DNA of 64,000 bases from an uncultured Paracoccaceae bacterium (GCA_947503925.1 CANNFQ010000004.1:248001-312000); one strand, 5' to 3'; shown: positions 42,195-51,255, counted from the stretch's first letter. Notes: generated by a model not told the origin, from the sequence alone. Translations and numbers: made by a program.

Positions 42195-44738
42195 ATGCGC
42201 AAGTTTAGTCTGATTGCTTCTGCCTCGGCGACAATTTTCTTGGCCTCATCAAGCTTTGCAAATGACAATGTGATGGTCGTTTTTGACGGCTCCAACTCGA
42301 TGTGGGGTCAGATAGATGGCACCGCCAAGATCGAGATTGCACGCGGCGTTATGGACAACCTGCTGGGTGAATGGGTCGAAGGGCGCAGTGTTGGGCTGAT
42401 GGCTTATGGGCACCGCCGCCGGGGTGATTGTGGCGATATCGAGGTTCTTGTCGCACCCGGGCAGGAAGCCCGCCAAAGTATCCTGGATCGTATCAATGAC
42501 ATAACGCCGACCGGGAAAACCCCCCTGACGGACGCGGTTGAACAGGCAGCGCAGGCTTTGTCCTATACCGATCAGCCGGCGACCGTTGTTCTGATCTCTG
42601 ACGGGTTGGAAAGCTGCGAACGCGATCCATGCGCATTGGCCGCAGCGCTGGAAAAGGGTGGCGTTGCCTTTACCGCGCATGTTGTTGGCTTTGGCCTGAC
42701 CAATGACGACGATGCGGCCACATTGTCGTGTATCGCAGAAGAGACCGGTGGCCAGTACATTACTGCGGGCAGTGCTGACGAATTGGGGGCTGCCTTAAGT
42801 GCTGTGAGCACTGCCGTGGCCGAAGTTGCCCCGGCGCCTGCCCCCGCCCCTGAGCCAGAACCCGCAGCGCCGCTTGTTACCGTTACCGGGCCAGAGACCG
42901 CTGTGGGCGGATCTGCCATCGACGTGACGTGGACGCCGCAATTGTCGGACAGCGATTACATCAACATCGTACCGGTTGGCACTGACCCGGATGTTTTCGG
43001 AAGCTATGTCAGGATCGGCAACAAGACCGAGGTGTCGGTCACTGTACCGGGTGATGAAGGTCTTTATGAAATCCGTTATCTGCGCAACCGGAGCAAGGAG
43101 GTGCTGGGTCACGCAATTGTTGAAGTGACCAAGCCCGAAGTCATGCTTGAGGCCGCCGATACGGTAAAAACCGGGGCAATGGTCAGCATATCGTGGGAAC
43201 CGACGATCAATTTCGCTGATTACGTTGCAATTGTACCGGCCGGGGCGGACGAAGGTGAGTTTGGCAGCTACCAGGGTGTCCGCAACAAGTCTGAGCTTGA
43301 TTTGCGCGCCCCCGCCGATCCCGGGCTTTATGAAGTGCGCTATATCCTGAATATTGACAGGCGCACGGTCGCAGCGAAGCAGATTGAGGTTTCAAACCCG
43401 GAGGTTGTTTTGCAAGTGCCAGAGACCGCGCAAACCGGCGCGGCGTTTGACGTCAGCTGGGGCGGTACGGTGAACCAACAAGATTACATCACCATCGTGC
43501 CTCTTGGCGCGGATGAGGGGGAATTTGGCAATTATGTCGTTGTCCGCGACGCATCAGAGGCGAAATTGAAAGCCCCGGCGGAAACCGGGCTTTATGAGGT
43601 GCGCTACCTTCTTCGAGAAGGCAACAGAACAATGGCCAGCGAACAGATCGAAATTACCGCGCCGGATGTTTCCGTCGCTGGTCCGCCAACGGTGATCACC
43701 GGCGCGAAATTCGATGTCAGCTGGACGGGGACGGTCAATGCGCAGGATTATGTGGCGATTGTGCCTGCCGGGTCGGATGAAGGCGAGTTCGGTACCTACC
43801 TTTCGGTTCGGGATGCCGACACCGGTGAGCTGACTGCCCCCGCTGACCCCGGCCTTTACGAACTTCGCTATATTCTGCGCGAAGGCACCAAAACGTTGGC
43901 CACGTCATCCATTGAGGTTGTCCAGCCCGAAATTACGATCACGGCCCCTGCCACTGTCCTCGCTGGTAGCAAATTCGCAGTGTCCTGGACCGGGGCGGTG
44001 AACACGCAGGATTACATCAATATCGTCCCATTGGGCACCGAAGAGGGCACATTCGGTAACTATCTGTCGGTGCGCGAGAACAGTACAGATATGCTACAGG
44101 CGCCGTCCGAGGTGGGTATTTATGAGCTGCGCTATGTCTTGCGCGCCGGGACCAAAACCATGGCGACCGCAATGGTTGAGGTGACCGAACCCGACGTCAC
44201 GATCAGCGCGCCGGGTGAAGTGCGGGCAGGTGACAAGCTTCGCGTCACATGGACCGGCACGGTCAGCAGCAATGACTATGTCAATCTGGTGCCTGTTGGC
44301 ACCGCTGATGATGCATTTGGCGTATATGCCCAAGTCCGTGACCGAACCGAACTGGACATCACCACCCCGGAAGAAACCGGCCTTTACGAGCTGCGCTATC
44401 TGTTGCGCGAAGGAAGTCGCGTTCTTGCCCGGCAGATGGTCGAGGTTCTGGCCAGCGACGCGCCGCTTGAGTCCGGCGCAAATCTGGATGCGCCGGACAG
44501 CGCATCGCCTGGATCAACGATTGAGGTCAGTTGGAACACCGATAGCGCGGGCGCTGATCAGCGGATAACGGTCGCGCGGAGCGAACAGGCGATCTTTACC
44601 TGGATTTCGGCCAATAAGATCAGCGCCGCCCCCCCCATGCAGGTTACCCTGCCCGAGGAGGTGGGGGTTTATGAGATCCGTCTGCTTGATCTATCCAGCC
44701 AGTCGGTGCTTGCCAGACGGATTATCAAGGTCGAATGA
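42195..44738 (+). CDS. Exported VWA-domain protein with six 88-residue Ig-like repeats
   Basis: 847 residues. Signal peptide 1-22 (SSSFAND). VWA domain about 24-205 with an intact metal site D31-G-S33-N-S35, threonine in GKTPLTD, and ISDGLES. A proline/glutamate linker (about 211-226) follows. Six repeats of 87-88 residues span 228-754, each with a core SW-x-G-x-V-x-x-x-DY-x-x-IVP-x-G and ending P-x-x-GLYE-x-RY. A seventh, divergent unit fills 755-847 (VGVYEIRLLDLSS). It is probably periplasmic or surface exposed and binds ligands through VWA or repeats. Four cysteines in the VWA part suggest disulfides. It stands alone, with no partner gene. Confidence 0.85.
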   Translation: MRKFSLIASASATIFLASSSFANDNVMVVFDGSNSMWGQIDGTAKIEIARGVMDNLLGEWVEGRSVGLMAYGHRRRGDCGDIEVLVAPGQEARQSILDRINDITPTGKTPLTDAVEQAAQALSYTDQPATVVLISDGLESCERDPCALAAALEKGGVAFTAHVVGFGLTNDDDAATLSCIAEETGGQYITAGSADELGAALSAVSTAVAEVAPAPAPAPEPEPAAPLVTVTGPETAVGGSAIDVTWTPQLSDSDYINIVPVGTDPDVFGSYVRIGNKTEVSVTVPGDEGLYEIRYLRNRSKEVLGHAIVEVTKPEVMLEAADTVKTGAMVSISWEPTINFADYVAIVPAGADEGEFGSYQGVRNKSELDLRAPADPGLYEVRYILNIDRRTVAAKQIEVSNPEVVLQVPETAQTGAAFDVSWGGTVNQQDYITIVPLGADEGEFGNYVVVRDASEAKLKAPAETGLYEVRYLLREGNRTMASEQIEITAPDVSVAGPPTVITGAKFDVSWTGTVNAQDYVAIVPAGSDEGEFGTYLSVRDADTGELTAPADPGLYELRYILREGTKTLATSSIEVVQPEITITAPATVLAGSKFAVSWTGAVNTQDYINIVPLGTEEGTFGNYLSVRENSTDMLQAPSEVGIYELRYVLRAGTKTMATAMVEVTEPDVTISAPGEVRAGDKLRVTWTGTVSSNDYVNLVPVGTADDAFGVYAQVRDRTELDITTPEETGLYELRYLLREGSRVLARQMVEVLASDAPLESGANLDAPDSASPGSTIEVSWNTDSAGADQRITVARSEQAIFTWISANKISAAPPMQVTLPEEVGVYEIRLLDLSSQSVLARRIIKVE
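42876..44456 (+). repeat. Six tandem 264-bp coding repeats
   Basis: Protein positions 228-754 of the VWA-repeat protein are six head-to-tail units of 87-88 residues (units start near residues 228, 315, 403, 491, 579, 667). Units 3-6 look closest to each other, sharing V-S/T-W-T/G-G-x-V-N and EGEFG or EGTFG. Repeat number could vary between strains by recombination. Confidence 0.8.
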
Positions 44739-44780
44739 ACGAAACCTGCGCGGTGCCGGACCCGGCGCTGCTTCAGCGTT

Positions 44781-45827
44781 TTATCGACGCAGCATGCCGA
44801 ACACGATTGGGGCCGCCGCAATGACAAAGGTGATGCGGATCACATGCATGATTGATACATATGTGACGTCCTGATTCAGGGCGAGGGTTAGCAATGACAT
44901 CTCTGTTAGCCCGCCCGGCGAATAGGCCAAAAACGCCTGACTGAGCGGGATGCCACCCGCCAGCGCGATCATTTCCGCGAACCCTACCGCGACGCAGAGC
45001 ATTGCCAAGGATGCGACTGTTGCAAGCCCCAGATCCCGTCTGATTTCGGCCAATGTCGCCCCGGCGAACCGCGTCCCGATGATGGTGCCAATGGTGATCT
45101 GGGCCGCAATGATGAATAAGGTGGGTGGCGCGACGGTGACCCAGCCTGCGACATGTGCCACGCCGCTAAGGATCATTGGGCCAAAGACCGGCGCGGCGGG
45201 TAAACGTAGTGCCTTGCCAACCCATGCGCCCAGCACCGCGCAGACCCCAAGGATCGCGTAGTCATATGGCGCCAGCGCATCAAGGGCGATCCAATTGCCG
45301 GCACCGCGCCCGCTGCTTGATACCCCCAAGACCAGCCCAAAGAAGAGTGCAACAAAAATGATGACAATCAGAATGCGGGCGGCATGGGCCAAAGCAATGC
45401 GCCGTTCATCCCCGCCAGCCTCACCGCCCAGGATCAGCATTTCGTTCAGGCCGCCGGGCATGGCCGAATAATAGGCTGTTACCACATCATACCCGCCAAT
45501 CCGGCGATAGACGAGGAACGACAGACCCGCCGCACATCCCAGAAAGATGGGCAGAAAGACAAGCGTCAGAAGCCAAGTGCCCAGTAAGCCGAAAACCTCT
45601 GCCGTGACGCCGGAACCGAGCATGACGCCGACAACCGGGATCACGAAAAGACGCAGTTTGTCAGGTCCGCGCACCGGTGCGCGCAACAACGCCGCAACCG
45701 TGTTGCCGATCATTGGCCCCAGCATCCAGGGCAGGGGTAACCCGGCCCCGTAGGCGGTAACCCCGCAGATGACCCCGATGCTTAACGCGAGGATCATCTG
45801 CCCATATGCGATCTGTTTTGGGCTCAT
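44781..45827 (-). CDS. AbrB/Aps-family integral membrane protein
   Basis: 348 residues with about ten helices in two repeated halves, each carrying a Y-SPGG or SAMPGG-type motif: YYSAMPGGLNEM in the first half and AYSPGGLTEMSLL in the second. This is the AbrB/ammonia-monooxygenase-like membrane family (PF05145), not a DNA-binding AbrB. Function is unproven, and a transporter is likely. It converges with the VWA-repeat gene, with 42 bp between the ends and no clear terminator. Confidence 0.85.
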   Translation of the reverse strand: MSPKQIAYGQMILALSIGVICGVTAYGAGLPLPWMLGPMIGNTVAALLRAPVRGPDKLRLFVIPVVGVMLGSGVTAEVFGLLGTWLLTLVFLPIFLGCAAGLSFLVYRRIGGYDVVTAYYSAMPGGLNEMLILGGEAGGDERRIALAHAARILIVIIFVALFFGLVLGVSSSGRGAGNWIALDALAPYDYAILGVCAVLGAWVGKALRLPAAPVFGPMILSGVAHVAGWVTVAPPTLFIIAAQITIGTIIGTRFAGATLAEIRRDLGLATVASLAMLCVAVGFAEMIALAGGIPLSQAFLAYSPGGLTEMSLLTLALNQDVTYVSIMHVIRITFVIAAAPIVFGMLRR

Positions 45828-45987
45828 GCCGATAGTGGCCTTAGGCGCGGTGTTTCGTCTTCGCGCAAGTGGGTATTTCGGGCGGCCCGCAACATGGGCG
45901 CACCATGGGCATGGGTGGCGGGATGGTCAATGAGGGGCGTTCATGACGTCGCCGGGCCCCACAATGGTGGCCCGGCGACGGGCGCGA

Positions 45988-46254
45988 TCAATGCCGGTGC
46001 AGCAGGATCGGATCGATATGCAGCCGATGATGTGCATCAGGTTGCAAACCCAGATCTGCCCGCAAGTGATTTGACAGCTGGTCAACACCGGGCTGTTTTC
46101 CCAGCTTGCGGAAGGTCGGGCTGTCCGGCGGATGCTGTTTGCGAAACAACCTTGCGGCCACAGCCAGCAAGACCCGGCGCAGACCGAAATGCGCGACAAG
46201 ATCATCGACAAGAGCACCCAGAGGTTGCGGGTTCTTCATTGGTAAAGCGTTCAT
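45988..46254 (-). CDS. Small basic hypothetical protein
   Basis: 88 residues from ATG 46254 (or 83 from ATG 46239; neither start has a strong ribosome site). Rich in arginine, leucine and histidine, with an amphipathic helix (LVAHFGLRRVLLAVAARLFR) and a segment SNHLRADLGL that recalls short Rhodobacterales proteins with LPDHLRRDIGL-like ends. I cannot name a family. It follows a possible 29-codon gene on the same strand. Moderate trust that it is real. Confidence 0.5.
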   Translation of the reverse strand: MNALPMKNPQPLGALVDDLVAHFGLRRVLLAVAARLFRKQHPPDSPTFRKLGKQPGVDQLSNHLRADLGLQPDAHHRLHIDPILLHRH

Positions 46255-46398
46255 AATTGACCCATTTCCGCAGACAAATTGCGGCCTTTCTTTTGAGGGT
46301 TGTGTTTGACCAACGCGGACGCAGATAGATTACGGGCGTTCGGTTCAAACGGGTTTGGAAGGATGGTAGTTTTTGGTCGCTTCAGCGGCCGGAGGCGG

Positions 46399-46488
46399 CT
46401 AGCAGGCTCGGTTGCCTGCATGTGACATGGTCACAGCTGCCAAGGTCGGAAGGCCCCAGAGGAAGGTGAGATTACGCTGAAATGTCAT
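46399..46488 (-). CDS. Possible 29-residue small gene with a strong ribosome site
   Basis: An ATG at 46486-46488 is preceded by AAGGAGGGTAACG, one of the better ribosome sites in the window, and the frame runs 29 codons to TAG at 46399. The peptide begins MTFQRNLTFLWGLPTLAAV, with a hydrophobic centre, and may be a small membrane or leader peptide. It lies 145 bp upstream of the 88-residue gene on the same strand. A palindrome (46421-46435) lies within it. Without homologues this remains a candidate only. Confidence 0.4.
   Translation of the reverse strand: MTFQRNLTFLWGLPTLAAVTMSHAGNRAC
46421..46435. promoter_or_regulatory. Perfect inverted repeat TGTGAC-ATG-GTCACA
   Basis: 6-bp arms around a 3-nt centre. 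It looks like a CRP/FNR-type half-site pair, but the spacing between TGTGA and TCACA is 5, not the 6 of a CRP site. It may be an operator for the small genes around it. Confidence 0.35.
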
Positions 46489-46611
46489 CGTTACCCTCCT
46501 TGGTTTGTGTGGTCCGACAGGCGCATTCATACAACGCGTTGGTCAAAAAGCAAACAGCTTTACGCAAGGAAAAGCCGACGTGGCGAAGTTGCCACGCTGG
46601 CAACCCAAAAA

Positions 46612-47022
46612 CTAGCGCGCGTCGGAAAGCGCGCGTGTGGCAAACTCCAGATAAATCGGGTCCGAAAGCTCCTGCAAATCGCGCATTTCTTCCAACGTAA
46701 CCCAGCGCAGTTCGGAATGCTCGTGATTGGCTAAAACGGGCGCGCCGCCATCCCAGCTCCGCACGACAAAGAAATGGTAAGTTGGCGGGTGCGTCAGCCC
46801 AAGCGCGCGATCCACCATCCGATCCAGATACACTGGATCAATTGGGCGTAACGCAATTTCTTCGGTCATTTTGCGGGCAAGCGCATCGGTCAACGCCTCA
46901 CTATCCTCAACATGGCCACCGACAAAATCCCAGCAATTCGGATAGGCCGTCTTATGCGGCGCGCGTCTTCCCATCAACACTTTGTCGCCATCGACCAGAA
47001 TGGCGATGGCGATATCAGACAC
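46612..47022 (-). CDS. Nudix hydrolase with an altered Nudix box
   Basis: 136 residues from GTG 47022, which shares a base with the stop codon of trhO. The Nudix box is GHVEDSEALTDALARKMTEE: the G-x5-E and final EE are present, but the REUxEE core reads RKMTEE, with lysine for the first glutamate. The metal-binding EE pair remains, so it may still hydrolyse nucleoside diphosphate derivatives. N-terminal IAIAILVDGDKVLMGRRAP is the usual strand. Translationally coupled to trhO. Confidence 0.83.
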   Translation of the reverse strand: MSDIAIAILVDGDKVLMGRRAPHKTAYPNCWDFVGGHVEDSEALTDALARKMTEEIALRPIDPVYLDRMVDRALGLTHPPTYHFFVVRSWDGGAPVLANHEHSELRWVTLEEMRDLQELSDPIYLEFATRALSDAR

Positions 47023-47927
47023 TAAAGCCCACCGATGTGATGCGTGCCGCGTTGTTTGGCCAGGGCAATCTGCTTTTGACGTTCTCGGAACCGGCCTTTG
47101 TCGGCATCCGAGGTTTCATTCACGCATTGATGACAGGCCACGCCCTCTTCGTAGGCCGGATGGTTGCGATCTTCGGTAACGAGCGGGCGACGGCACGCAT
47201 GACACAGAATATGCGGTCCTTCCTCCAACCCATGCCCGACGCTTACCCGCGCATCAAAGACAAAGCATTCGCCACCCCATTTGCTGTCTTCCGCCGGTAC
47301 CTCTTCAAGGTATTTCAGAATACCACCTTTCAGGTGATACACATCCTCGACCCCTTGCCCCATCAGGTAATTCGTTGATTTCTCGCAACGAATCCCACCT
47401 GTGCAAAACATTGCCACGCGCTTGTTGTCAAAACGATGCTTGTTTTCTTCCCACCAGGCGGGAAACTCACCAAAGCTTTTGGTCTCGGGGTCAACCGCAC
47501 CTTCAAAGGTGCCAATCGCCACCTCATAATCATTGCGGGTATCGATCAAGGCCACATCCGGCGCGCTGATCAGGTCGTTCCAATCGGCAGGATCAACATA
47601 GTTGCCAACACGCGCCACCGGGTCCACATCCGGCTGACCCATCGTCACGATTTCCTTTTTCAACCGAACCTTCATCCGGTGAAATGGCGGGGTCGTTGCG
47701 GTGCTTTCCTTCCATTCCAGATCGGCGCAGCCGGGCAGGGCGCGGATATGGGCAATCACCGCGTCAATCCCGGCGCGATCACCCGCAATCGTGCCGTTGA
47801 TGCCTTCTCTGGCGAGCAACAAGGTCCCACTGATCCCGTGCGATTTGCATAGAGCAAGCAATGGCCCTTGCATTGCGGCAGGGTCATCAAATCGGGTAAA
47901 GTGATAAAGGGCAGCAACGGTAAACAT
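47022..47927 (-). CDS. trhO: tRNA uridine-34 hydroxylase (TrhO, rhodanese family)
   Basis: 301 residues. N-terminal acylphosphatase-like domain (ISGTLLLAREGINGTIAG, about 32-49), rhodanese domain (about 120-215) with the active loop CTGGIRCEK (catalytic C175, second C181), and a C-terminal cysteine-rich tail (LCHACRRPL, ACHQC). TrhO/YceA uses O2 to hydroxylate U34 of certain tRNAs on the way to cmo5U/mo5U. Length and motifs are typical. Forms a two-gene operon with the Nudix gene. Confidence 0.93.
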   Translation of the reverse strand: MFTVAALYHFTRFDDPAAMQGPLLALCKSHGISGTLLLAREGINGTIAGDRAGIDAVIAHIRALPGCADLEWKESTATTPPFHRMKVRLKKEIVTMGQPDVDPVARVGNYVDPADWNDLISAPDVALIDTRNDYEVAIGTFEGAVDPETKSFGEFPAWWEENKHRFDNKRVAMFCTGGIRCEKSTNYLMGQGVEDVYHLKGGILKYLEEVPAEDSKWGGECFVFDARVSVGHGLEEGPHILCHACRRPLVTEDRNHPAYEEGVACHQCVNETSDADKGRFRERQKQIALAKQRGTHHIGGL

Positions 47928-47964
47928 GGGGGTCGATTTACGCCTGTCTGATCAAAGGGGCAAG

Positions 47965-49200
47965 TCAGGTCGCAGCGGCAATGGCCAGCCCGTCAGCCAC
48001 TGCGGTAAATGCCTCTGCCCGTTCCAGCGTTGCCTTGGGGAACATTCCGAGCATCACGTCTTCGACCACATGCAGCAGGCTGGACCCGCCGACAAAGACG
48101 ATCTTGCCAATCCGATCTGCCGGAATATCCGCCATCGCAAGCGTTTCCGCCGCACAGGCCCGGATTTGTGCGGCGTGATCTGCCAGTACCGCGCCCATCG
48201 CCACCTTTGTCAGCCGCGCCCAAAGTGCAGGTTCGATGACCCGCAGGTCGATGCCGGCATCATTGATGTCCGGTTTGTTCAGGTGGATTTTACCAGCTTC
48301 AACCGCGAAGGCGATGTCGTGGCCCAACTCCATCTCAAGCACCGTTTTCAAACGTTCAAATAGTGTCGAATCAATGCCCAGCTTGGCGAAATCTGCCGCC
48401 ATCCGCCGGTGATCTGCCGTATAGACAAAGGGAATTTTCTGCCAGGTCGCCAGATCATTGAAGATGGCATTTGGCGCGACATGGCGGCCCGACCCCAGCG
48501 CATTGCGCACCTCCGCCCCGCGCCCCAAGAGCGGCATCACCTCGGCAATGGAAATCGACCGGTCGAAATCCGTCCCGCCGACCCGAACACCGTGGCTGGC
48601 GATGATCTGGGTTGCATTTCCATTGCGTTCAAAAATCGAAAAATCAGATGTCCCGCCGCCAATATCGACGATGAGCCCCAATGCGCCCTTGTCCAACGGG
48701 CCGCTGGCCAACGCGGCCGCCTCTGGTTCGTACATGAATGATACATCGCGATAACCGGCGGCCATATAGGCGTCGCGCAAATCCACCTCTGCCTGTGCAT
48801 TGCGCACCGCATCCGTCGAATGAAACCGCACCGGACGCCCCGACAAGGCAACGTCATAGGTTTCACCTGTTTCCGCCTCGGCCCGTTCACGCAGCATTTG
48901 CAGGAACCGTGCCACCACCTCGATCAGCGTCAGCCGTTCATAGGCGATCTGCCGTTTTTCGCGCATCAGGGGCGTGCCAAGCACGGATTTCAGCGCCCGC
49001 ATGAAGCGGCCTTCGCGGCCATCAATCAGCGCCGCATTTGCAACGGAACCGTAGGTCGTGATCTTCCGGTCGTAATCAAAGAACACGGATGTCGGCAGCG
49101 TCTTGCGCCCTGGTTCGACATCGATCAAATGCGGTCGCCCCGCGACCATCACCCCGGCCGCTGTGTTGGAGGTCCCAAAGTCGATACCCAAAATCGCCAT
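47965..49200 (-). CDS. Hsp70-family protein (YegD-like)
   Basis: 411 residues, the ATPase half of Hsp70 only. Phosphate 1 loop LGIDFGTSNTAAGV at the start, phosphate 2 loop IVDIGGGTSDFSIF (about 190-203), and adenosine motif IVFVGGSSLLHVV (about 375-387). There is no substrate-binding domain, as in E. coli YegD. It may act as a specialised chaperone or ATPase; targets are unknown. It lies 37 bp upstream of trhO on the same strand and could be co-transcribed. Confidence 0.87.
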   Translation of the reverse strand: MAILGIDFGTSNTAAGVMVAGRPHLIDVEPGRKTLPTSVFFDYDRKITTYGSVANAALIDGREGRFMRALKSVLGTPLMREKRQIAYERLTLIEVVARFLQMLRERAEAETGETYDVALSGRPVRFHSTDAVRNAQAEVDLRDAYMAAGYRDVSFMYEPEAAALASGPLDKGALGLIVDIGGGTSDFSIFERNGNATQIIASHGVRVGGTDFDRSISIAEVMPLLGRGAEVRNALGSGRHVAPNAIFNDLATWQKIPFVYTADHRRMAADFAKLGIDSTLFERLKTVLEMELGHDIAFAVEAGKIHLNKPDINDAGIDLRVIEPALWARLTKVAMGAVLADHAAQIRACAAETLAMADIPADRIGKIVFVGGSSLLHVVEDVMLGMFPKATLERAEAFTAVADGLAIAAAT

Positions 49201-49319
49201 TTTACCCTCCGGTCATATGTGAAAGGCGCGGGTTCTATGCAGAACCTTGACAACATGCAACCCCGTCCGGGGCTTGATCCGGGACCTCCATCAGTTCAGC
49301 GTAGGCGCAGGAGATACGC

Positions 49320-50093
49320 ATGACCAAAATCATCTGGATGACTGACCCGCATTTTCAGAATGAAGGGTTAATCGGTGACCTGAACCCGCGCACCCGGCTG
49401 AAGGCGGCCATCGACCATATGAACACGCACCACGCCGATGCGGATTTCATGGTGCTGACCGGTGATCTGGTGGGCGACGATATCGCAGGTGACTATGCCA
49501 TGCTTGCCACCTGCCTCGTCCAATCCACGATCCCGGTCTATCCGTTGGTCGGCAATAACGATGATCGCGCCGGGTTCCGTGCGCATCTGACCCTGCCGGG
49601 CGGCGTGATGAATGGTTTTGTGCAATACGCCATTGATCTGCCGGATGCGCGTGTTCTTTGCCTTGATACGCATATGGTCGGGTCGCATGCCGGGCAGTTC
49701 TGCGCGGCGCGGCAGGCATGGCTGCATGACCATCTGACCGACAAACCCACCTATATCTTCATGCATCACCCGCCGATGGACCTGCACCTGCCCAAGCAGG
49801 ATGAGATCAAATTGCAAGAGGGCGACATGTTCCTTGATCTCATCCGTGATCGGGTCCAGCACCTTTTTATCGGGCATGTTCACCGGCCCACTTGCGGTAC
49901 GATCCGAGGCATCCCCTTTGCCACGCTGGGCGCGCTGTCATTCCAGGCACCTGCACCTAATCCGGCATGGGATTGGGACAGCTTTGTTCCCGCACAAGAG
50001 GCCCCGCATTACGGCGTCCTTTATATTGAAAATGGTGATGTCACGCTGCAACATACGCAATTCTGCGCATACGACGTGGGCATCGAAAGCTAG
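49320..50093 (+). CDS. Metallophosphoesterase (CpdA/Icc-like)
   Basis: 257 residues. The five metallophosphoesterase blocks are visible: DPH (9-11), LTGDLVGDD (near 46), GNNDD (near 79), MHHPP (near 144), and GHVHRP (near 184). This is the CpdA-type fold for 3',5'-cAMP or other phosphodiesters; substrate is not fixed by sequence, and GDLVGDD/GNNDD is a small deviation from GD-x-GNHD. No signal peptide, so cytoplasmic. Divergent from the Hsp70 gene. Confidence 0.88.
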   Translation: MTKIIWMTDPHFQNEGLIGDLNPRTRLKAAIDHMNTHHADADFMVLTGDLVGDDIAGDYAMLATCLVQSTIPVYPLVGNNDDRAGFRAHLTLPGGVMNGFVQYAIDLPDARVLCLDTHMVGSHAGQFCAARQAWLHDHLTDKPTYIFMHHPPMDLHLPKQDEIKLQEGDMFLDLIRDRVQHLFIGHVHRPTCGTIRGIPFATLGALSFQAPAPNPAWDWDSFVPAQEAPHYGVLYIENGDVTLQHTQFCAYDVGIES

Positions 50094-50131
50094 CGCTTTT
50101 CATCCGCCAGTTGCGCGGCTACCAAGCGGCC

Positions 50132-50665
50132 ATGCAACGTGTCATGATATGTGGGGGCCCGGGTTCCGGCAAAAGCACACTCGCCCGGATCATGGGCGCG
50201 CGCACCGGGCTGCCTGTCTATCATATGGATCATTACCACTGGAAACCTGGCTGGATCGAGCGCACATCCGCAGAAAAGATCCCGCTCATCCGCGAGGTCC
50301 ATATGCGGGATGCGTGGATATTCGAAGGCGGCAACTCATCGACCTTCGCTGAACGGGCCGCACGCGCAGACACGATGATCTGGCTTGACCTGCCCGTGTC
50401 GATCCGGCTTTTTCGGGTGATCTGGCGGACGATCCGTGATCGGGGAAAGGTGCGCGCAGATATGGCACCCGACTGCCCGGAAGGGTTTCACCATCAAACA
50501 TGGCCGTTCTGGAAATTTATCTGGAAGACACGCCACAGCGCGCGCCTGAAATCCAAGGCGATTGCCGAAAATACGCCGGACCTGACGATCTACCACCTGC
50601 AAACCCGCTCGCAGGTCCGGCAATTCATTGCTAACTTGCCCTTAAAAGAAGGAGGCCAGTCATGA
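50132..50665 (+). CDS. Small P-loop kinase-like protein (FlaR/adenylate-kinase-like)
   Basis: 177 residues from ATG 50132. Walker A is CGGPGSGKST (residues 6-15), followed by YHMDHYHWKPGW, a pattern of the FlaR/topology-modulation group of adenylate-kinase-like proteins, and WIFEGGNSSTF then DLPVSIRLFRVIWR. These proteins are probably small-molecule kinases of unknown substrate. The next gene, nicotinamidase, starts by ATGA overlap, so a role near NAD salvage is possible but unproven. Confidence 0.8.
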   Translation: MQRVMICGGPGSGKSTLARIMGARTGLPVYHMDHYHWKPGWIERTSAEKIPLIREVHMRDAWIFEGGNSSTFAERAARADTMIWLDLPVSIRLFRVIWRTIRDRGKVRADMAPDCPEGFHHQTWPFWKFIWKTRHSARLKSKAIAENTPDLTIYHLQTRSQVRQFIANLPLKEGGQS

Positions 50666-51255
50666 CCCACGCCCTGCTTGTCATCGATGTACAAAATGAT
50701 TTCTGCCCTGGTGGTGCGCTGGCCGTTGCCGGTGGCGATGAAATTGTGCCGGGCATCAACGCCGCCATGAATGATTTTGATGCGGTCATTCTGACACAGG
50801 ACTGGCACCCGGCGGGCCACTCCTCCTTCGCGTCGACGTATGACGCCGCCCCGATGAGCATGACCGAAATGCCCTATGGCCCGCAGGTGCTGTGGCCGGA
50901 TCATTGTATTCAGGGATCGATCGGTGCCCAGTTTCACGCGGATCTGACGACGGACCGTGCCGACCTGATCATCCGCAAAGGATACAACCCGGCAATCGAC
51001 AGCTATTCCGCCTTTTTCGAGAATGACAAGACGACGCCAACCGGGCTGGAGGGCTATTTGCGCACGCGCGGGATCGACACGCTGACCCTTGTCGGGTTGG
51101 CCACTGATTTCTGTGTGAATTATTCAGCCGTTGATGCGGCGAGGCTGGGGTTTGATGTGACTGTCGACATGAAGCTATGCCGCGCCATTGATTTCGACGG
51201 ATCCCTGGCCGCCGCAGAAACGGGAATGCGCGACGCAGGTGTGACGCTGGCCTAA
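50662..51255 (+). CDS. pncA: Nicotinamidase
   Basis: 197 residues. Catalytic triad D9 (VIDVQNDF), K106 (IRKGYNP) and C151 (DFCVNYSAVDA); metal ligands suggested by QDWHPAGHSSF and WPDHC. It hydrolyses nicotinamide to nicotinate in NAD salvage. The ATGA overlap with the P-loop gene shows an operon. Its end overlaps the convergent EamA gene by 4 bp. Confidence 0.93.
   Translation: MTHALLVIDVQNDFCPGGALAVAGGDEIVPGINAAMNDFDAVILTQDWHPAGHSSFASTYDAAPMSMTEMPYGPQVLWPDHCIQGSIGAQFHADLTTDRADLIIRKGYNPAIDSYSAFFENDKTTPTGLEGYLRTRGIDTLTLVGLATDFCVNYSAVDAARLGFDVTVDMKLCRAIDFDGSLAAAETGMRDAGVTLA

Noticed and set aside
42876..44456. Regularly spaced repeats as a CRISPR array
   Set aside because: The 264-bp units are in-frame protein repeats with ordinary codon variation, not short identical repeats with spacers.
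44781..45827. AbrB-family gene as a transcription regulator
   Set aside because: The protein is an integral membrane protein with about ten helices and no DNA-binding domain; the name is shared by accident of annotation.
46421..46435. TGTGAC-ATG-GTCACA as a CRP site
   Set aside because: TGTGA and TCACA are 5 bases apart instead of 6; kept only as an unnamed inverted repeat.
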